Shown here piece after piece: positions 1 to 8,926 of a DNA stretch of 64,000 bases. Source of the DNA: an uncultured Shewanella sp. (GTDB lineage: Bacteria > Pseudomonadota > Gammaproteobacteria > Enterobacterales > Shewanellaceae); assembly GCA_947503555.1 (NCBI GenBank), contig CANNEE010000002.1, positions 248,001 to 312,000 on the forward strand, in the 5' to 3' direction. The notes beneath the pieces are model-generated. The model worked only from the letters and a program-made list of their open reading frames with translations. It was not told the DNA's origin and made no database searches. Every line of letters begins with the position of its first letter. Positions within the stretch are counted from its first letter, which is position 1. The translations under genes were made by a program, and so were the position numbers.

Positions 1-400
1 AGCAACCGTCACACTTAGTCATTACCTTACGTTCTTTATCGATTTGTGGTGCATCGTAAGGACAGGCGCGAGCACAGCTTTCACAACCAATGCATAAGTC
101 TGAAGCGACATGCACTAGACCATCTTGCTTACGCTTATGCATAGCGCCAGTAGGACATGCCTTAACACACACAGGTTCGCTACAATGGTTACAACCTAAA
201 GAGGTGTAGTAGGCAAATACATCTTGGTTGATACTGCCGTCAGCATTTTCAGTCCAAGTGCCGCCACCATATTCATAGACGCGACGCCAGTTGATGCCTA
301 CAGGTAAGTCTTTGCGATCTTTACAGGCAATCTGACAAGTTTTACAACCAGTACATTTACTTGAATCGACATAAAAGCCGTATTGAACATTATTACTCAT
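1..400 (-). CDS. dmsB: DMSO reductase iron-sulfur subunit DmsB (3' end outside window)
   Basis: Electron-transfer subunit that passes electrons to the molybdopterin subunit DmsA. The reading frame starts at the ATG ending at base 400, 11 bases after the dmsA stop, behind an AGGAG ribosome binding site, and runs off the left edge. The visible 133 residues carry ferredoxin-type clusters: CTGCKTCQIAC near residue 16, CNHC..CVKACP near residue 70, CIGCESCARACP near residue 102, and CDGC at the edge. This pattern of four 4Fe-4S clusters is typical of DmsB/NrfC/PhsB proteins. It is the fourth gene of dmsEFAB; dmsG and dmsH would be expected beyond the edge. Another CISM-family FeS subunit is the only alternative, and the neighbours argue against it. 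Confidence 0.93.
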   Translation of the reverse strand, partial: MSNNVQYGFYVDSSKCTGCKTCQIACKDRKDLPVGINWRRVYEYGGGTWTENADGSINQDVFAYYTSLGCNHCSEPVCVKACPTGAMHKRKQDGLVHVASDLCIGCESCARACPYDAPQIDKERKVMTKCDGC

Positions 401-411
401 TGTTAGCTCCT

Positions 412-2850
412 TTAGGCTTTACGGATTTCAACCAGGTTAGTGTGTTGTGGATTGCCTTTGGTTATTGGCGTTGTTCTATGGGTAGTCAGCACATTTAAGC
501 AGCCACCTTTATCAACGTTACCGCCTGGCTGGAACCAAGCACCTTGGCCTAGAGCGGTAACCCCCATCATGATGCGTGGTGTTACCTTAACTTCTACTTC
601 AATGGTGCCGCGGTCATTAAATACATGGACTTTATCGCCCGTTGCCAGACCTCTAGCCTGTGCATCGACAGGGTTCATCCATACTGCATCTTGAACCGCT
701 TCGCGTAGCCAAGGAACATTGTGGAAGCTTGAGTGAGCACGACCTTTAGTGTGGTAACCCGTTAGCTGTAGAGGATACTTTTTCTTCATTTCAGTATCTT
801 CAAAGCCTTCCCAAGTAGGCACATACTTAGGCAGAGCTGAGATCACATCACCTTCTTTTAGCTTCCATGTCTTAGCTCTTTCAGCTAAACGAGAAGAGTA
901 GATCTCAATTTTTCCTGAAGGTGTACCCAATGGGTTGGCTACAGGATCTTTACGGAAGTCTTCCAACACAATATAACTACCATTTGGTAGATATTTACGG
1001 TGAATACCTTGTTTTAGCATCACCTCTTTTGAAGGTAGTTCTGGAGTTGCAGCTTGTGCCGCAGCGTAGAACTCGTTTAGCCAATCTTCACGGGTTTTAC
1101 CTTCAGTAAACTCAGACTCAACTCCCATGCGCTTAGCAAGGTCGACACAAACTTCATAGATAGGGCGAGATTCAAACATAGGATCTACGCCAGAGCTCAT
1201 TTGTACTAGCGTCGCAGTATCGCCAGCGGCATAGCTTTGGTTGACTAAGTCTTCAGATTCCAACCAAGACACGTCTGGTAGCAAAATATCGGCATATTTC
1301 GCGCTTGGAGTCATCCAGTTGTCGACAACAAGAATGAATTCACACTTAGTTTCGTCAGCAATGATCTTCTCGGTTTTATTGACATCAGAGTGCTGGTTAA
1401 TTAATGCATTACCACCATAGTTAATGATAGCTTTGATGTCGTTACCTAGTTTACCGTCGCCATCAGCATCTAGCTCCACGCCGCGAACACCATCGGCGAG
1501 TACTGTCATGTTCTTACCGTCTTCAATTGCTTGAGTAAAGGTAAAGAAAGAGATGGCTTTCTTAACTGGGTTGGAGCCAGTAGGCATTAAAGGCGCTGTC
1601 ATTGAGGAGCCTTTACATAGGCCGCCACAGTTAGTGCCAGGTAGGCCTAGTTGCCCTAAAAGAATCGGTAGCATGTAACCAGCACGAGTGTTGTTTTCAC
1701 CCGCAGCTTGACGGTTTAATGATGCTGCGATTTGGATAAATGGTGCTTTTGCTGCGGCCAGCTCTCTTGCTAGTTCAACAATCACATCTTCGGCAACACC
1801 TGTAATACCAGCTGCCCATGCTGGAGTTTTAGCGTTTGCACCAGGAGTGAGATCGCCCACTGTAGTGTTATCAAGAATGTAAGACTTGTAGCTTTCTTCA
1901 TAGCCAACACCAGCTGGCATGGTCTTTTCATCGTAACCGACACAGTACTGGTCTAGGAAGGCTTGGTTAACTTGATTGTTAGTAATCCACTCATAGGCCA
2001 AAGCTTCAAATAATGCTGCATCTGTACCAGGGCGAATCGCAATCCACTGATCTTCCTTACCTACAGCTGAGTCTGTATAGCGAGGATCAATAATGATTGT
2101 TTTAAACTTCTTAGTTTGTTTTAGGTGTAAGAAGTCATAAGCCTCACCTGAACCACTCATACGGATTTCAGAAGGGTTATAGCCAACCATTAATACCAAA
2201 TCTGAGTTTTTCATCTCAGATACAGAGCTACCTTGCCAACCTGGTCCAGCAGAACCATAGGTTTGGCCAGCTGCTTCATAGATTTGTGACCAACTATAGT
2301 CGCCATAAGCATTGAGGTAACCGCCTTTAAGGTTCATTAGGCGGTATAGACATTGCTTACCAGAGAAGTGGTAACGAGCACCCGAATTATAGGTAAAGTG
2401 GACTGACTCATTGCCATAGTTGTCGATAGTGCTTTGTAGCTTTTCAGCTACGATATCTAAGGCTTCATCCCAAGTGATACGCTCAAATTGGGCGCTACCA
2501 CGAGGACCAACACGCTTCATTGGGTATTTAAGTCTATCTGGTGCGTAAACACGCTTACGTAGTGAACGGCCACGAGGACAGGCTCGTACGTCATGATCGC
2601 CGTATTTATCACTTACAGTAAAGTTAGATTCGATACGAGTAATAACACCGTCTTTAGAGTAAACACGAACAGGGCAGTTAGAGCCGCAGTTTACTAGACA
2701 AGAAGACCAGTTCATCTGCTCGCCTGCCGTAGGCGGCGTTGGTGGTGTAGGTGGTGTTACTTCAACATCGCTAGAGCTAGAGTTACAGCCAACAACACTC
2801 GCTGCGCAGCCCATAGCGGCACTCATTTTTAAGAAACTTCTGCGTTCCAT
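412..2850 (-). CDS. dmsA: DMSO reductase catalytic subunit DmsA (Tat-exported, lipobox)
   Basis: Molybdopterin oxidoreductase reducing DMSO (possibly other S- or N-oxides) as terminal acceptor. I start it at the ATG ending at 2850, not at the upstream ATG ending at 2889 that overlaps the dmsF stop (TAATG), because a GAGGA site lies 7 bases before it and the protein then begins directly with the twin-arginine motif ERRSFLK. The signal contains VVGC, which reads as a lipobox, followed by a Thr/Pro linker (TPPTPPTPPT). The FS0 cluster cysteines follow (CLVNCGSNC ... CPRG, about residues 51-90), then the Mo-bis-MGD domains; GDYSWSQ is the likely Mo-ligand serine region. The length (812 residues) fits DmsA. 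Family membership is firm; substrate is inferred from the operon. Confidence 0.93.
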   Translation of the reverse strand: MERRSFLKMSAAMGCAASVVGCNSSSSDVEVTPPTPPTPPTAGEQMNWSSCLVNCGSNCPVRVYSKDGVITRIESNFTVSDKYGDHDVRACPRGRSLRKRVYAPDRLKYPMKRVGPRGSAQFERITWDEALDIVAEKLQSTIDNYGNESVHFTYNSGARYHFSGKQCLYRLMNLKGGYLNAYGDYSWSQIYEAAGQTYGSAGPGWQGSSVSEMKNSDLVLMVGYNPSEIRMSGSGEAYDFLHLKQTKKFKTIIIDPRYTDSAVGKEDQWIAIRPGTDAALFEALAYEWITNNQVNQAFLDQYCVGYDEKTMPAGVGYEESYKSYILDNTTVGDLTPGANAKTPAWAAGITGVAEDVIVELARELAAAKAPFIQIAASLNRQAAGENNTRAGYMLPILLGQLGLPGTNCGGLCKGSSMTAPLMPTGSNPVKKAISFFTFTQAIEDGKNMTVLADGVRGVELDADGDGKLGNDIKAIINYGGNALINQHSDVNKTEKIIADETKCEFILVVDNWMTPSAKYADILLPDVSWLESEDLVNQSYAAGDTATLVQMSSGVDPMFESRPIYEVCVDLAKRMGVESEFTEGKTREDWLNEFYAAAQAATPELPSKEVMLKQGIHRKYLPNGSYIVLEDFRKDPVANPLGTPSGKIEIYSSRLAERAKTWKLKEGDVISALPKYVPTWEGFEDTEMKKKYPLQLTGYHTKGRAHSSFHNVPWLREAVQDAVWMNPVDAQARGLATGDKVHVFNDRGTIEVEVKVTPRIMMGVTALGQGAWFQPGGNVDKGGCLNVLTTHRTTPITKGNPQHTNLVEIRKA

Positions 2851-2888
2851 TATCATTTCCTCATTGCAGTTTTGGTTAGCCGCTGGCA

Positions 2889-4907
2889 TTAGCGCAGCTG
2901 ATAGCTAAACGACAACATCACTTGGTGCGCGTTATAGTTATGGTTAAGTTTGCCAAGTGTGGTTAACCCATTGATGGCACTGACATCGACCTGCGCATTG
3001 TCGGTGTCGTAATAACGTTCGTATTGATAGCCCAGTTTCACGCCTAGCTGCTCACTTACCTTGTAGTTGGCGTAGAGCTCAGCGCTGTGACGGTAGGAGT
3101 AGTAATCACCTTGTGGCTGACTGGTCATGTAAACCACTTGCTTATCGCTGTTGGAGTTAGCAAACAGGTAATCGAGTCCTAGGCTAAGCTTGTTCTGCAT
3201 TAGGCCTGCGTAGTTCACCCCTAAGCCTAAGTTGATAAACTCATCCTCAACGTCCGCTGACCAATCAGCGGTACTAAAGCTTTGGCTACCGTTTTGCTTA
3301 GATTCAATCCACTGCTGACCTGCAAAGGCGTAGCCGGTGAATTGCTTAGCAAACATTAGATCGAGGTTCAGGTTGTAGCTGATATCTTCGCTTGCCGTTA
3401 AACCTAAGCTGGTGTCGCTATAGTCATCGTCGGCATAACGGCCGGTGAGGCTGACGTTAATCCAGCTAGCAGGTGCATGGCTGAATTTAGCTTCAAAGGC
3501 CAATCTGTCACGGTCTGCAAGGTAGAACTTGCGTAGCAGTGGGTTTTCAATGCTAGAGGTCAAGCCGCTTGCCTGGTATTGGCTACCATCACGTTGACCA
3601 TAGCTGGCTTTAAGCTTGAGCTTGCTGTTAGCAATGCTGCGAACGTTGAGTTGAGTCCAAAGTTTGGTCTCATCGGTTTGCTCGCGGTCAGAGTAGCTTC
3701 GCTCTAGCTCTTTGCGGTCAATACCCGCCTGCAAACGATAATCGCTGTCGATGCGATAGCTTAGGTTGAGCTTGTAAGTGAGCTTTTCACTATCGAGCAG
3801 CACATTTTGCTTAAAGGCACCGCTGATACCGTCAGATTCCAGCTGAGCAAACTCCCAAGTCGAGCTCTTATTATCACGCTTGGAATAACTCACACTTGCG
3901 CCAAGGCGTAGGCGGTTGCTCACCATAGAGGTGATATTGAATTTGCCGTCTGTAGTATCAATCTGGCCGTCCCAGTTTTGAATAGGGTTGCCAGTGGTTT
4001 GAATCACAGCGGCATCTTGAATCATGCGACCTGTTGCGACCAATGCACTGATTGCTGTGCGGCCATAGAGGTAGTTACCCGCAAGACTGAGCTGGTAAGC
4101 ACTGTTATCTGGCGCAGGAGCATAGACATCGGCAAGGTATGGCAGGCTCAATGAGTCGATTTGGTTATCGTATTCACTGTACTGATAGTTAACTGTGGTT
4201 AACCAGTTTTGACCACTGACGCTAAGTCCTGAGCTGAACTTATCTGTGGTCGCATCCACAGGCAGACCAAAGTGAGTCGGACGTGGACTGACAAAGCTCG
4301 ATGCCTTGTAACCTGTCTTTTCTTCTTGGCTGTACTTGGCAAAGACTTGATAGTCTTGCTCGCCAAATTGGTGCTGAGCCGATAACCCCATTCCAATTTG
4401 CTTACGCTTTAGCGATAGCTCTTGAGTTTGCACTTGGCTGCTTGGTGTTAAGGTGCCATTGGCATACCAAAGCTGGCTTTGGGCATCATCATGTTGATAT
4501 TGGCTAAGCTGACGATAATCTAATTCGGCGTTAAAGCTTGCCGTCTTACCCGCTTCAAGATGGGCTCGGCTATTGGCCATACCAAGATTAGTGACCACGG
4601 CTTTAGCTTGGTAGCCTTGCTCACCACGGTATTGAATATTGGCGTTCAGTACCCCTGTGGTGCCATCTTCATTGTTAAAGGCGTTGGCACTGTGGATATC
4701 GTCGCTGTCGCTATAGGCCACACCTAAGCCGAGTTGACCTGTGTAGCCTGCGTTATCTGGACAACGCTTACATTGATATTTGTCCATGTTCACGCTGGCA
4801 GTGTTGGCATTATTCACACCAAAGTCAGCTGCTAGCAGGGAAGTGGACATCATCGAACCTGAGGCAGAAATCAGCGCTAAGGTGATGAGGTTTAATGGGT
4901 ATCTCAT
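2889..4907 (-). CDS. dmsF: Outer-membrane beta-barrel DmsF (MtrB/PioB family)
   Basis: MtrB-like outer-membrane barrel that sheathes the decaheme cytochrome DmsE so electrons can cross the outer membrane to DmsAB. I start it at the ATG ending at 4907, behind GAGGAG at 7 bases, rather than at the TTG ending at 4922. A signal peptide ends near SLLAADFG. About 20 residues into the mature protein is the CKRC pair, the N-terminal CXXC typical of MtrB-type proteins in Shewanella. The rest alternates aromatic and polar residues as expected for a transmembrane barrel and ends in an aromatic-containing strand (SFSYQLR). It sits between dmsE (16 bases upstream) and dmsA, so coupled translation is likely. 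Confidence 0.92.
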   Translation of the reverse strand: MRYPLNLITLALISASGSMMSTSLLAADFGVNNANTASVNMDKYQCKRCPDNAGYTGQLGLGVAYSDSDDIHSANAFNNEDGTTGVLNANIQYRGEQGYQAKAVVTNLGMANSRAHLEAGKTASFNAELDYRQLSQYQHDDAQSQLWYANGTLTPSSQVQTQELSLKRKQIGMGLSAQHQFGEQDYQVFAKYSQEEKTGYKASSFVSPRPTHFGLPVDATTDKFSSGLSVSGQNWLTTVNYQYSEYDNQIDSLSLPYLADVYAPAPDNSAYQLSLAGNYLYGRTAISALVATGRMIQDAAVIQTTGNPIQNWDGQIDTTDGKFNITSMVSNRLRLGASVSYSKRDNKSSTWEFAQLESDGISGAFKQNVLLDSEKLTYKLNLSYRIDSDYRLQAGIDRKELERSYSDREQTDETKLWTQLNVRSIANSKLKLKASYGQRDGSQYQASGLTSSIENPLLRKFYLADRDRLAFEAKFSHAPASWINVSLTGRYADDDYSDTSLGLTASEDISYNLNLDLMFAKQFTGYAFAGQQWIESKQNGSQSFSTADWSADVEDEFINLGLGVNYAGLMQNKLSLGLDYLFANSNSDKQVVYMTSQPQGDYYSYRHSAELYANYKVSEQLGVKLGYQYERYYDTDNAQVDVSAINGLTTLGKLNHNYNAHQVMLSFSYQLR

Positions 4908-4922
4908 AAGAAGACTCCTCAA

Positions 4923-5870
4923 TTAGCGCTGCAGCTTGCTGCCAGCAGGGTGATTAGAACCATGGATTTGGCTATGGCAGTTCAAGCAGCTGTTGCCACC
5001 ACCGAATGCATCTTGACCATCTTGCTGTACCACGCGACTAGCATGACCATCATCCATATGACATTGCTGACATAACTGAGGTGCACGGCTGTTAAGTAGT
5101 GATTTATTCACGCTACCGTGTGGGTTATGACAGGTGACACAGTTTTCGGTCACAGGGGCATGTTCCCAAAGGAAAGGACCACGCTTTTCTTCATGGCAGC
5201 TATAGCAAGTGTCGTTGACAGTGAGCTGATTTAGCGCGCTTTCGCCCATAGAGCCGTGAGGGTTATGACAATCGATACAGGTCATCTGGTCCCACTGCAT
5301 AGGATGAGATGAGCGCTTGTTCATTGCCGCTTTGGCATCTTGGTGACAGCTAGTGCAAGTGTCATTGACGCTAAGCTTTTCCATCACTGGGTCTTTGGCT
5401 GCATGTATGGTGTGGCAATCGGCGCAGGCGACTTCATCAAGGTTATGACTGCTGCTATGCCAAGCCATCTGCTTAGGGTCGTTATGGCAGGCCAAACAGG
5501 TGCTGTTTTGGCTGGCAGCATCGAGCTTGCTGTCTTTGCCAAAGGCAATCATTGGCTCCTTGCCGCCTTTATTGTGTTTCCCTAGGGGGCCGTGACAAGC
5601 TTCGCATTGTAAGCCTGCCATAGGTGAGTCTTTATGGGAGTCTTGGCCGTGAACGCCATCAAATAGCGCCATGACAGTGTCGTTTTTCTTGTGACACATA
5701 AGACAAGTATCAGCGCCTTTTTTAGAATATTTGCCTTCGGCAAATTTCTGCTCCAGTTGCTGCGTGAGTTGCTCACCATCAAGTTGGTTCCAAGGGGCCG
5801 CGTGTGCTGAGAAGCTAGCTAGGGTTAACCCAACTAGTCCGCAGAGTAGATTAGCGATACGAGATTGCAT
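4923..5870 (-). CDS. dmsE: Periplasmic decaheme cytochrome c DmsE (MtrA family)
   Basis: Decaheme cytochrome that takes electrons from the periplasmic or quinol side and feeds them through DmsF to DmsAB. Ten CXXCH heme motifs can be counted: CLMCH, CEACH, CLACH, CADCH, CTSCH, CIDCH, CYSCH, CVTCH, CQQCH, CLNCH. This matches MtrA/DmsE/PioA. The Met-Met pair ending at 5873 and 5870 follows AGGA; the second gives the better spacing and a clean signal peptide ([17 protein letters not shown]). The upstream extension to 5936 lacks a ribosome site. First gene of the operon. The long AT-rich region upstream holds a candidate CRP site, consistent with CRP control of anaerobic reductases in Shewanella. 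Confidence 0.93.
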   Translation of the reverse strand: MQSRIANLLCGLVGLTLASFSAHAAPWNQLDGEQLTQQLEQKFAEGKYSKKGADTCLMCHKKNDTVMALFDGVHGQDSHKDSPMAGLQCEACHGPLGKHNKGGKEPMIAFGKDSKLDAASQNSTCLACHNDPKQMAWHSSSHNLDEVACADCHTIHAAKDPVMEKLSVNDTCTSCHQDAKAAMNKRSSHPMQWDQMTCIDCHNPHGSMGESALNQLTVNDTCYSCHEEKRGPFLWEHAPVTENCVTCHNPHGSVNKSLLNSRAPQLCQQCHMDDGHASRVVQQDGQDAFGGGNSCLNCHSQIHGSNHPAGSKLQR

Positions 5871-6014
5871 CATTATCCTGGCCTTATAGTAATTTATTTT
5901 ATGGGGTGGTAACTGGCTTGTTAAATTAAGCCACAAATAAATTTTAAGACTGGATTAAGAATATATCTAAGTAGGTATTTTAATTTTGAGAATAGGGGGT
6001 CAAAAATAAAATAA

Positions 6015-6036
6015 AGCGTGATCTAAACCTTGATTT
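6015..6036 (-). promoter_or_regulatory. Candidate CRP site upstream of dmsE
   Basis: Read on the minus strand, the 22 bases end in TAGATCAC followed by GCTT, giving 9 of 11 matches to the right half of the CRP consensus and 5 of 11 in the left half by eye. It lies about 145-165 bases upstream of the dmsE start. CRP is known to control anaerobic reductase operons in Shewanella oneidensis, including DMSO reduction. One-half matches are common in AT-rich DNA, so this is tentative. Confidence 0.35.
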
Positions 6037-6329
6037 TTATAAGGTTATGTACTTCAAGTTGTGGCTTTTTATTAATGTAATAACATTGTGGTGGCAATCT
6101 ATCGCCTTGATTTTAAAGTGTTTTTGTGTTTCTTTTGATTGGCGTTTATTAATGGGGCGTAACTATGAAAAAAAGGTAATAATCCATTTATATTATTATC
6201 TATTATATGTAATGTTTTTTTATGTTTTTATGTTGCTTCATATTTTTTCATATTTACCTGCTTTTATTAATTTTTAATATTAATGTTTATTTTGAATAAA
6301 TATAAATAAGTGAAATTGTAGGTGCAGTC

Positions 6330-6348
6330 AATAATTATTATCATTTAG
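6330..6348. promoter_or_regulatory. Fur-box-like sequence (weak)
   Basis: Read on the minus strand this 19-mer contains GATAAT-A-ATTATT and matches the Fur 19-mer at about 14 positions by eye. A second partial match (GATAATCGTTAT) starts at 6355. The position, just beyond the LysR stop and more than 450 bases before dmsE, does not point to an obvious target, and the region is AT-rich, so chance is a serious alternative. Confidence 0.2.
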
Positions 6349-6386
6349 AGTGTCGATAATCGTTATTGGAATCTCTCTATAAATCT

Positions 6387-7295
6387 TTATTTCGGAAAGT
6401 GTTGCTTAATTGATTCTAATGCTAGTTTCACTGCTAAGGGGAGTGTCGTACCATAATTATGGAGGGCGTAAACAGGGTTTAATATGCATTGGTAGCTTGG
6501 GAAGGCGGGAGCAAGTAAACCTGCTTTATATAAAGGGGTAAAAATAAAGTCTGGAATAAGCGCTAGCCCTGCTCCTGACTGTGCCATTGCAACTACTCCA
6601 GCCAGTGAGTTGGAGAATCGGGTTGCTGTAAAAGTGAGTTCAACTTGCTGGCCACTGTCAGTGTGAATTAGATTATGGCGAGGCTTTTTTCCCTGCCAGT
6701 GGTTAGCAATATAGTCGCAATTAACCCTTTGTTGTGTGCCTGTTTCTTCAGTAAAACTTATTTTGTGTCTACTGAGAAAGCTTGGGTGAGCACAGAGCAC
6801 ATCTCTGAAACTGCCTAGCTTTTGTTGGATCATATTGGAGTCGGCTAACTTTCCCACTCGAACCACAAAGTCCAGTTCTTTAGATAGTGTATTGACCTTT
6901 AGGTCTTCTATTTCAATATTAGGCCTAATTAACGGGTGCTCTGAGCATAGCTTACCCATGGCTGGAGCGATTATATCGGCTATAAAAGCGTGGGGTGCGC
7001 TGATATTAACAGGACCTGAAGCTAAGCCCTGGGTTTCTTGAGCTTGTTGCCAAGCTTGATCTGCCAGAGTGATTATTTGTTGGCAATTATGATAAAAGTC
7101 TTGTCCTGCTGGGGTGAGTTGTTGTTTCCGCGTGGTGCGTTTAATGAGCGCCACTCCTAGACTATCTTCGAGTGTCTTTAGATGTTGGCTTATCACAGAC
7201 TTGGAGACATCTAACTCTGCAGCGGCAGCGCTGATTGAGCCTGCGTCAACAATTTTGCAGAATATTGCCATATGGCGTAGGTGCTTTTGCATCAT
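6387..7295 (-). CDS. LysR-family transcriptional regulator
   Basis: A 302-residue protein with the LysR layout: N-terminal winged helix-turn-helix at about residues 5-62 (AIFCKIVDAGSISAAAAELDVSKSVISQHL), then a substrate-binding domain. The substitution pattern and length resemble the PA2220/AaeR-like subgroup that starts with HLRHMAIF. The binding domain contains the usual GLALIPDF near the end. The target is unknown. It is codirectional with the prepilin gene upstream and separated from dmsE by 500 bases, so there is no strong reason to link it to DMSO respiration. Function beyond DNA binding cannot be assigned. Confidence 0.88.
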   Translation of the reverse strand: MMQKHLRHMAIFCKIVDAGSISAAAAELDVSKSVISQHLKTLEDSLGVALIKRTTRKQQLTPAGQDFYHNCQQIITLADQAWQQAQETQGLASGPVNISAPHAFIADIIAPAMGKLCSEHPLIRPNIEIEDLKVNTLSKELDFVVRVGKLADSNMIQQKLGSFRDVLCAHPSFLSRHKISFTEETGTQQRVNCDYIANHWQGKKPRHNLIHTDSGQQVELTFTATRFSNSLAGVVAMAQSGAGLALIPDFIFTPLYKAGLLAPAFPSYQCILNPVYALHNYGTTLPLAVKLALESIKQHFPK

Positions 7296-7334
7296 ATTCG
7301 AATTACAGCTTAATAATGTTGAATGACTGTTAGC

Positions 7335-7865
7335 CTAGCAGCCTGTATCTACATGTCCTATTAACGGCGGCTCACCATTAGCAAGATTGATATAGTAGGC
7401 AAAGCAAGCCTCAAGTACAAAGCCTTTGGGCCAAAAGAATACCCCTGTTCCACTGGTAAACCCATCGATATTTGGCAGACTGGTATCTGTATAGGGACGG
7501 TTACCAACGAGGCAAAAATCTGAACCTTCGCAGGGAACCGAACTCCAGTTAGGTGTCCAAGTGGCAGAAGGCAGGTTCATATCAAGAAGGTGGCGCATCT
7601 GAGTGGCATCGGGTCTTGGGTAACCTGCAATGAGTTCAATAGTATTGCCATTATAGGTGACACTTGTGGTGGCAGAGTCAATCTGGGTCTTAGCTTCAAC
7701 AAACCGCATTGCACTATCTAGATTACCACTGATATTGCCTATGATGGATTGGTGAGCATTGTCTCTTAGATTGAGAAAACGAGGAATCGCCAGCGCGGAA
7801 ACTAGTCCAAGGATGATGATAACAATAATTAACTCTATGAGGGTAAATCCTTTACTGTGACTCAT
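7335..7865 (-). CDS. Type IV prepilin-like protein
   Basis: A 176-residue protein with a class III signal: a short basic leader (MSHSKG) followed by FTLIELIIVIIILGLVSALAIPRF, where the prepilin peptidase would cut after Gly6 and methylate Phe7; Glu5 of the mature protein is present. The remainder is a small globular head with four cysteines, and the final pair (CFAYYINL ... DTGC) could close a C-terminal disulfide loop as in MSHA-type pilins. It stands alone, with no pilus assembly genes near it, so it is either an orphan major-pilin-like subunit or a minor pilin used by a machine encoded elsewhere. Confidence 0.85.
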   Translation of the reverse strand: MSHSKGFTLIELIIVIIILGLVSALAIPRFLNLRDNAHQSIIGNISGNLDSAMRFVEAKTQIDSATTSVTYNGNTIELIAGYPRPDATQMRHLLDMNLPSATWTPNWSSVPCEGSDFCLVGNRPYTDTSLPNIDGFTSGTGVFFWPKGFVLEACFAYYINLANGEPPLIGHVDTGC

Positions 7866-7913
7866 GGGCTTTATATCGGGAGGTTGGTGATTTTATTCTA
7901 GGGAGCTAGCAAT

Positions 7914-7946
7914 AAAAAAGCCAGTCACTTATGTGACTGGCTTTTA
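7914..7946 (-). terminator. Rho-independent terminator after rpiA
   Basis: Ten-base perfect stem (7919-7928 with 7933-7942) around a TTAT loop, with A-rich sequence on the left that becomes a T-run on the minus strand and TTTT on the right. It lies 17 bases beyond the rpiA stop and separates it from the prepilin gene. Confidence 0.88.
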
Positions 7947-7961
7947 GTTATCTATCTGATT

Positions 7962-8618
7962 TTACTTTACAGTTTTAACGCCTTCTGGACTACCAACGAG
8001 TAGAACGTTGGCACCACGATTTGCAAACAAACCGTTGGTAACGACACCCACGATGGCGTTAATTTGAGTTTCAAGCTCTTTTGGATTGATGATTTTTAGA
8101 TTATGCACATCCAAAATGACATTGCCGTTGTCTGTGACTACGCCTTCACGGTAAACAGGATCGCCACCTAGCTTAACTAGCTCACGAGCCACATAGGAGC
8201 GAGCCATAGGGATCACTTCTACTGGCAGTGGAAAATCCCCTAAAATGTCGACCTGTTTTGTGTTGTCGACGATACACACAAATTTATCTGCTACGGCAGC
8301 AATAATCTTTTCGCGGGTAAGGGCCGCACCGCCACCTTTGATCATATTCATATGGCCGTCGATTTCGTCTGCGCCATCAACGTAGACAGAGAGTTGGTCG
8401 ACACTGTTTAGGTCGAAAACAGGAATGCCCAATGATTTCATTTTTTCTGTAGAAGCTTCAGAGCTTGATACGGCACCTTCGATATCGGCTTTCATCGTCG
8501 CCAATGCATCAATAAAATGGTTTACCGTTGAGCCAGTACCTACGCCGACGATACTGTCTTTCTCTACATATTCAAGCGCTGCCCAGCCAGCGGCTTTTTT
8601 CATTTCATCTTGGGTCAT
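7962..8618 (-). CDS. rpiA: Ribose-5-phosphate isomerase A
   Basis: Interconverts ribose 5-phosphate and ribulose 5-phosphate in the pentose phosphate pathway. The protein of 218 residues shows the RpiA signature segments: [14 protein letters not shown] near the N-terminus (phosphate loop), SSSEAST, DGADEID and [12 protein letters not shown] (substrate binding and catalytic Asp/Glu/Lys region), and [10 protein letters not shown]. The ATG ending at 8618 is preceded by AAGG and aligns with the usual MTQDEMKK start; a TTG two codons upstream is unlikely. A single-gene unit ended by a strong terminator. Confidence 0.97.
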   Translation of the reverse strand: MTQDEMKKAAGWAALEYVEKDSIVGVGTGSTVNHFIDALATMKADIEGAVSSSEASTEKMKSLGIPVFDLNSVDQLSVYVDGADEIDGHMNMIKGGGAALTREKIIAAVADKFVCIVDNTKQVDILGDFPLPVEVIPMARSYVARELVKLGGDPVYREGVVTDNGNVILDVHNLKIINPKELETQINAIVGVVTNGLFANRGANVLLVGSPEGVKTVK

Positions 8619-8926
8619 AATCAAGCCTTTTACAGTGAAAGAATAAATTTTGTCATTATTATACGTGTTTTTAGCCTAAGCCGTGGCGATAAGTTCACAG
8701 TTTTTGATGATGCGAGGGCTAGATCGGGACAAATTGAAAGTAAGTTGCAGTTTATGCTTGAACCTTGTCGTTCGATTAAGTGATAAGCTCAGAATCTTTT
8801 CAATACTGTCAGCTGGCTATCTTACTTCTGAAGAGCTGCTGCGGTAGATGATGTTTTATTTAAGTGTTTAATTTAGTGCTTTGGATGGTCGATTAGTGCA
8901 AAACACTCTTGAACGATCAACAAGTC

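Larger units (their letters stand above)
5874..6386. other. AT-rich intergenic region upstream of dmsE
   Basis: About 510 bases between dmsE and the stop of the LysR gene, both on the minus strand. It is very rich in A and T and must hold the dms promoter. A plus-strand reading frame of 76 codons at 6047-6277 has a low-complexity translation (runs of F, Y, L, I) and no family resemblance, so I do not call it. A candidate CRP site and a Fur-like box are listed separately. No terminator for the LysR gene is obvious. Confidence 0.6.

Noticed and set aside
6047-6277. 76-codon plus-strand frame in the AT-rich gap upstream of dmsE
   Set aside because: The translation is low-complexity Phe/Tyr/Leu/Ile with no clear ribosome site or family; it looks like chance in AT-rich DNA.
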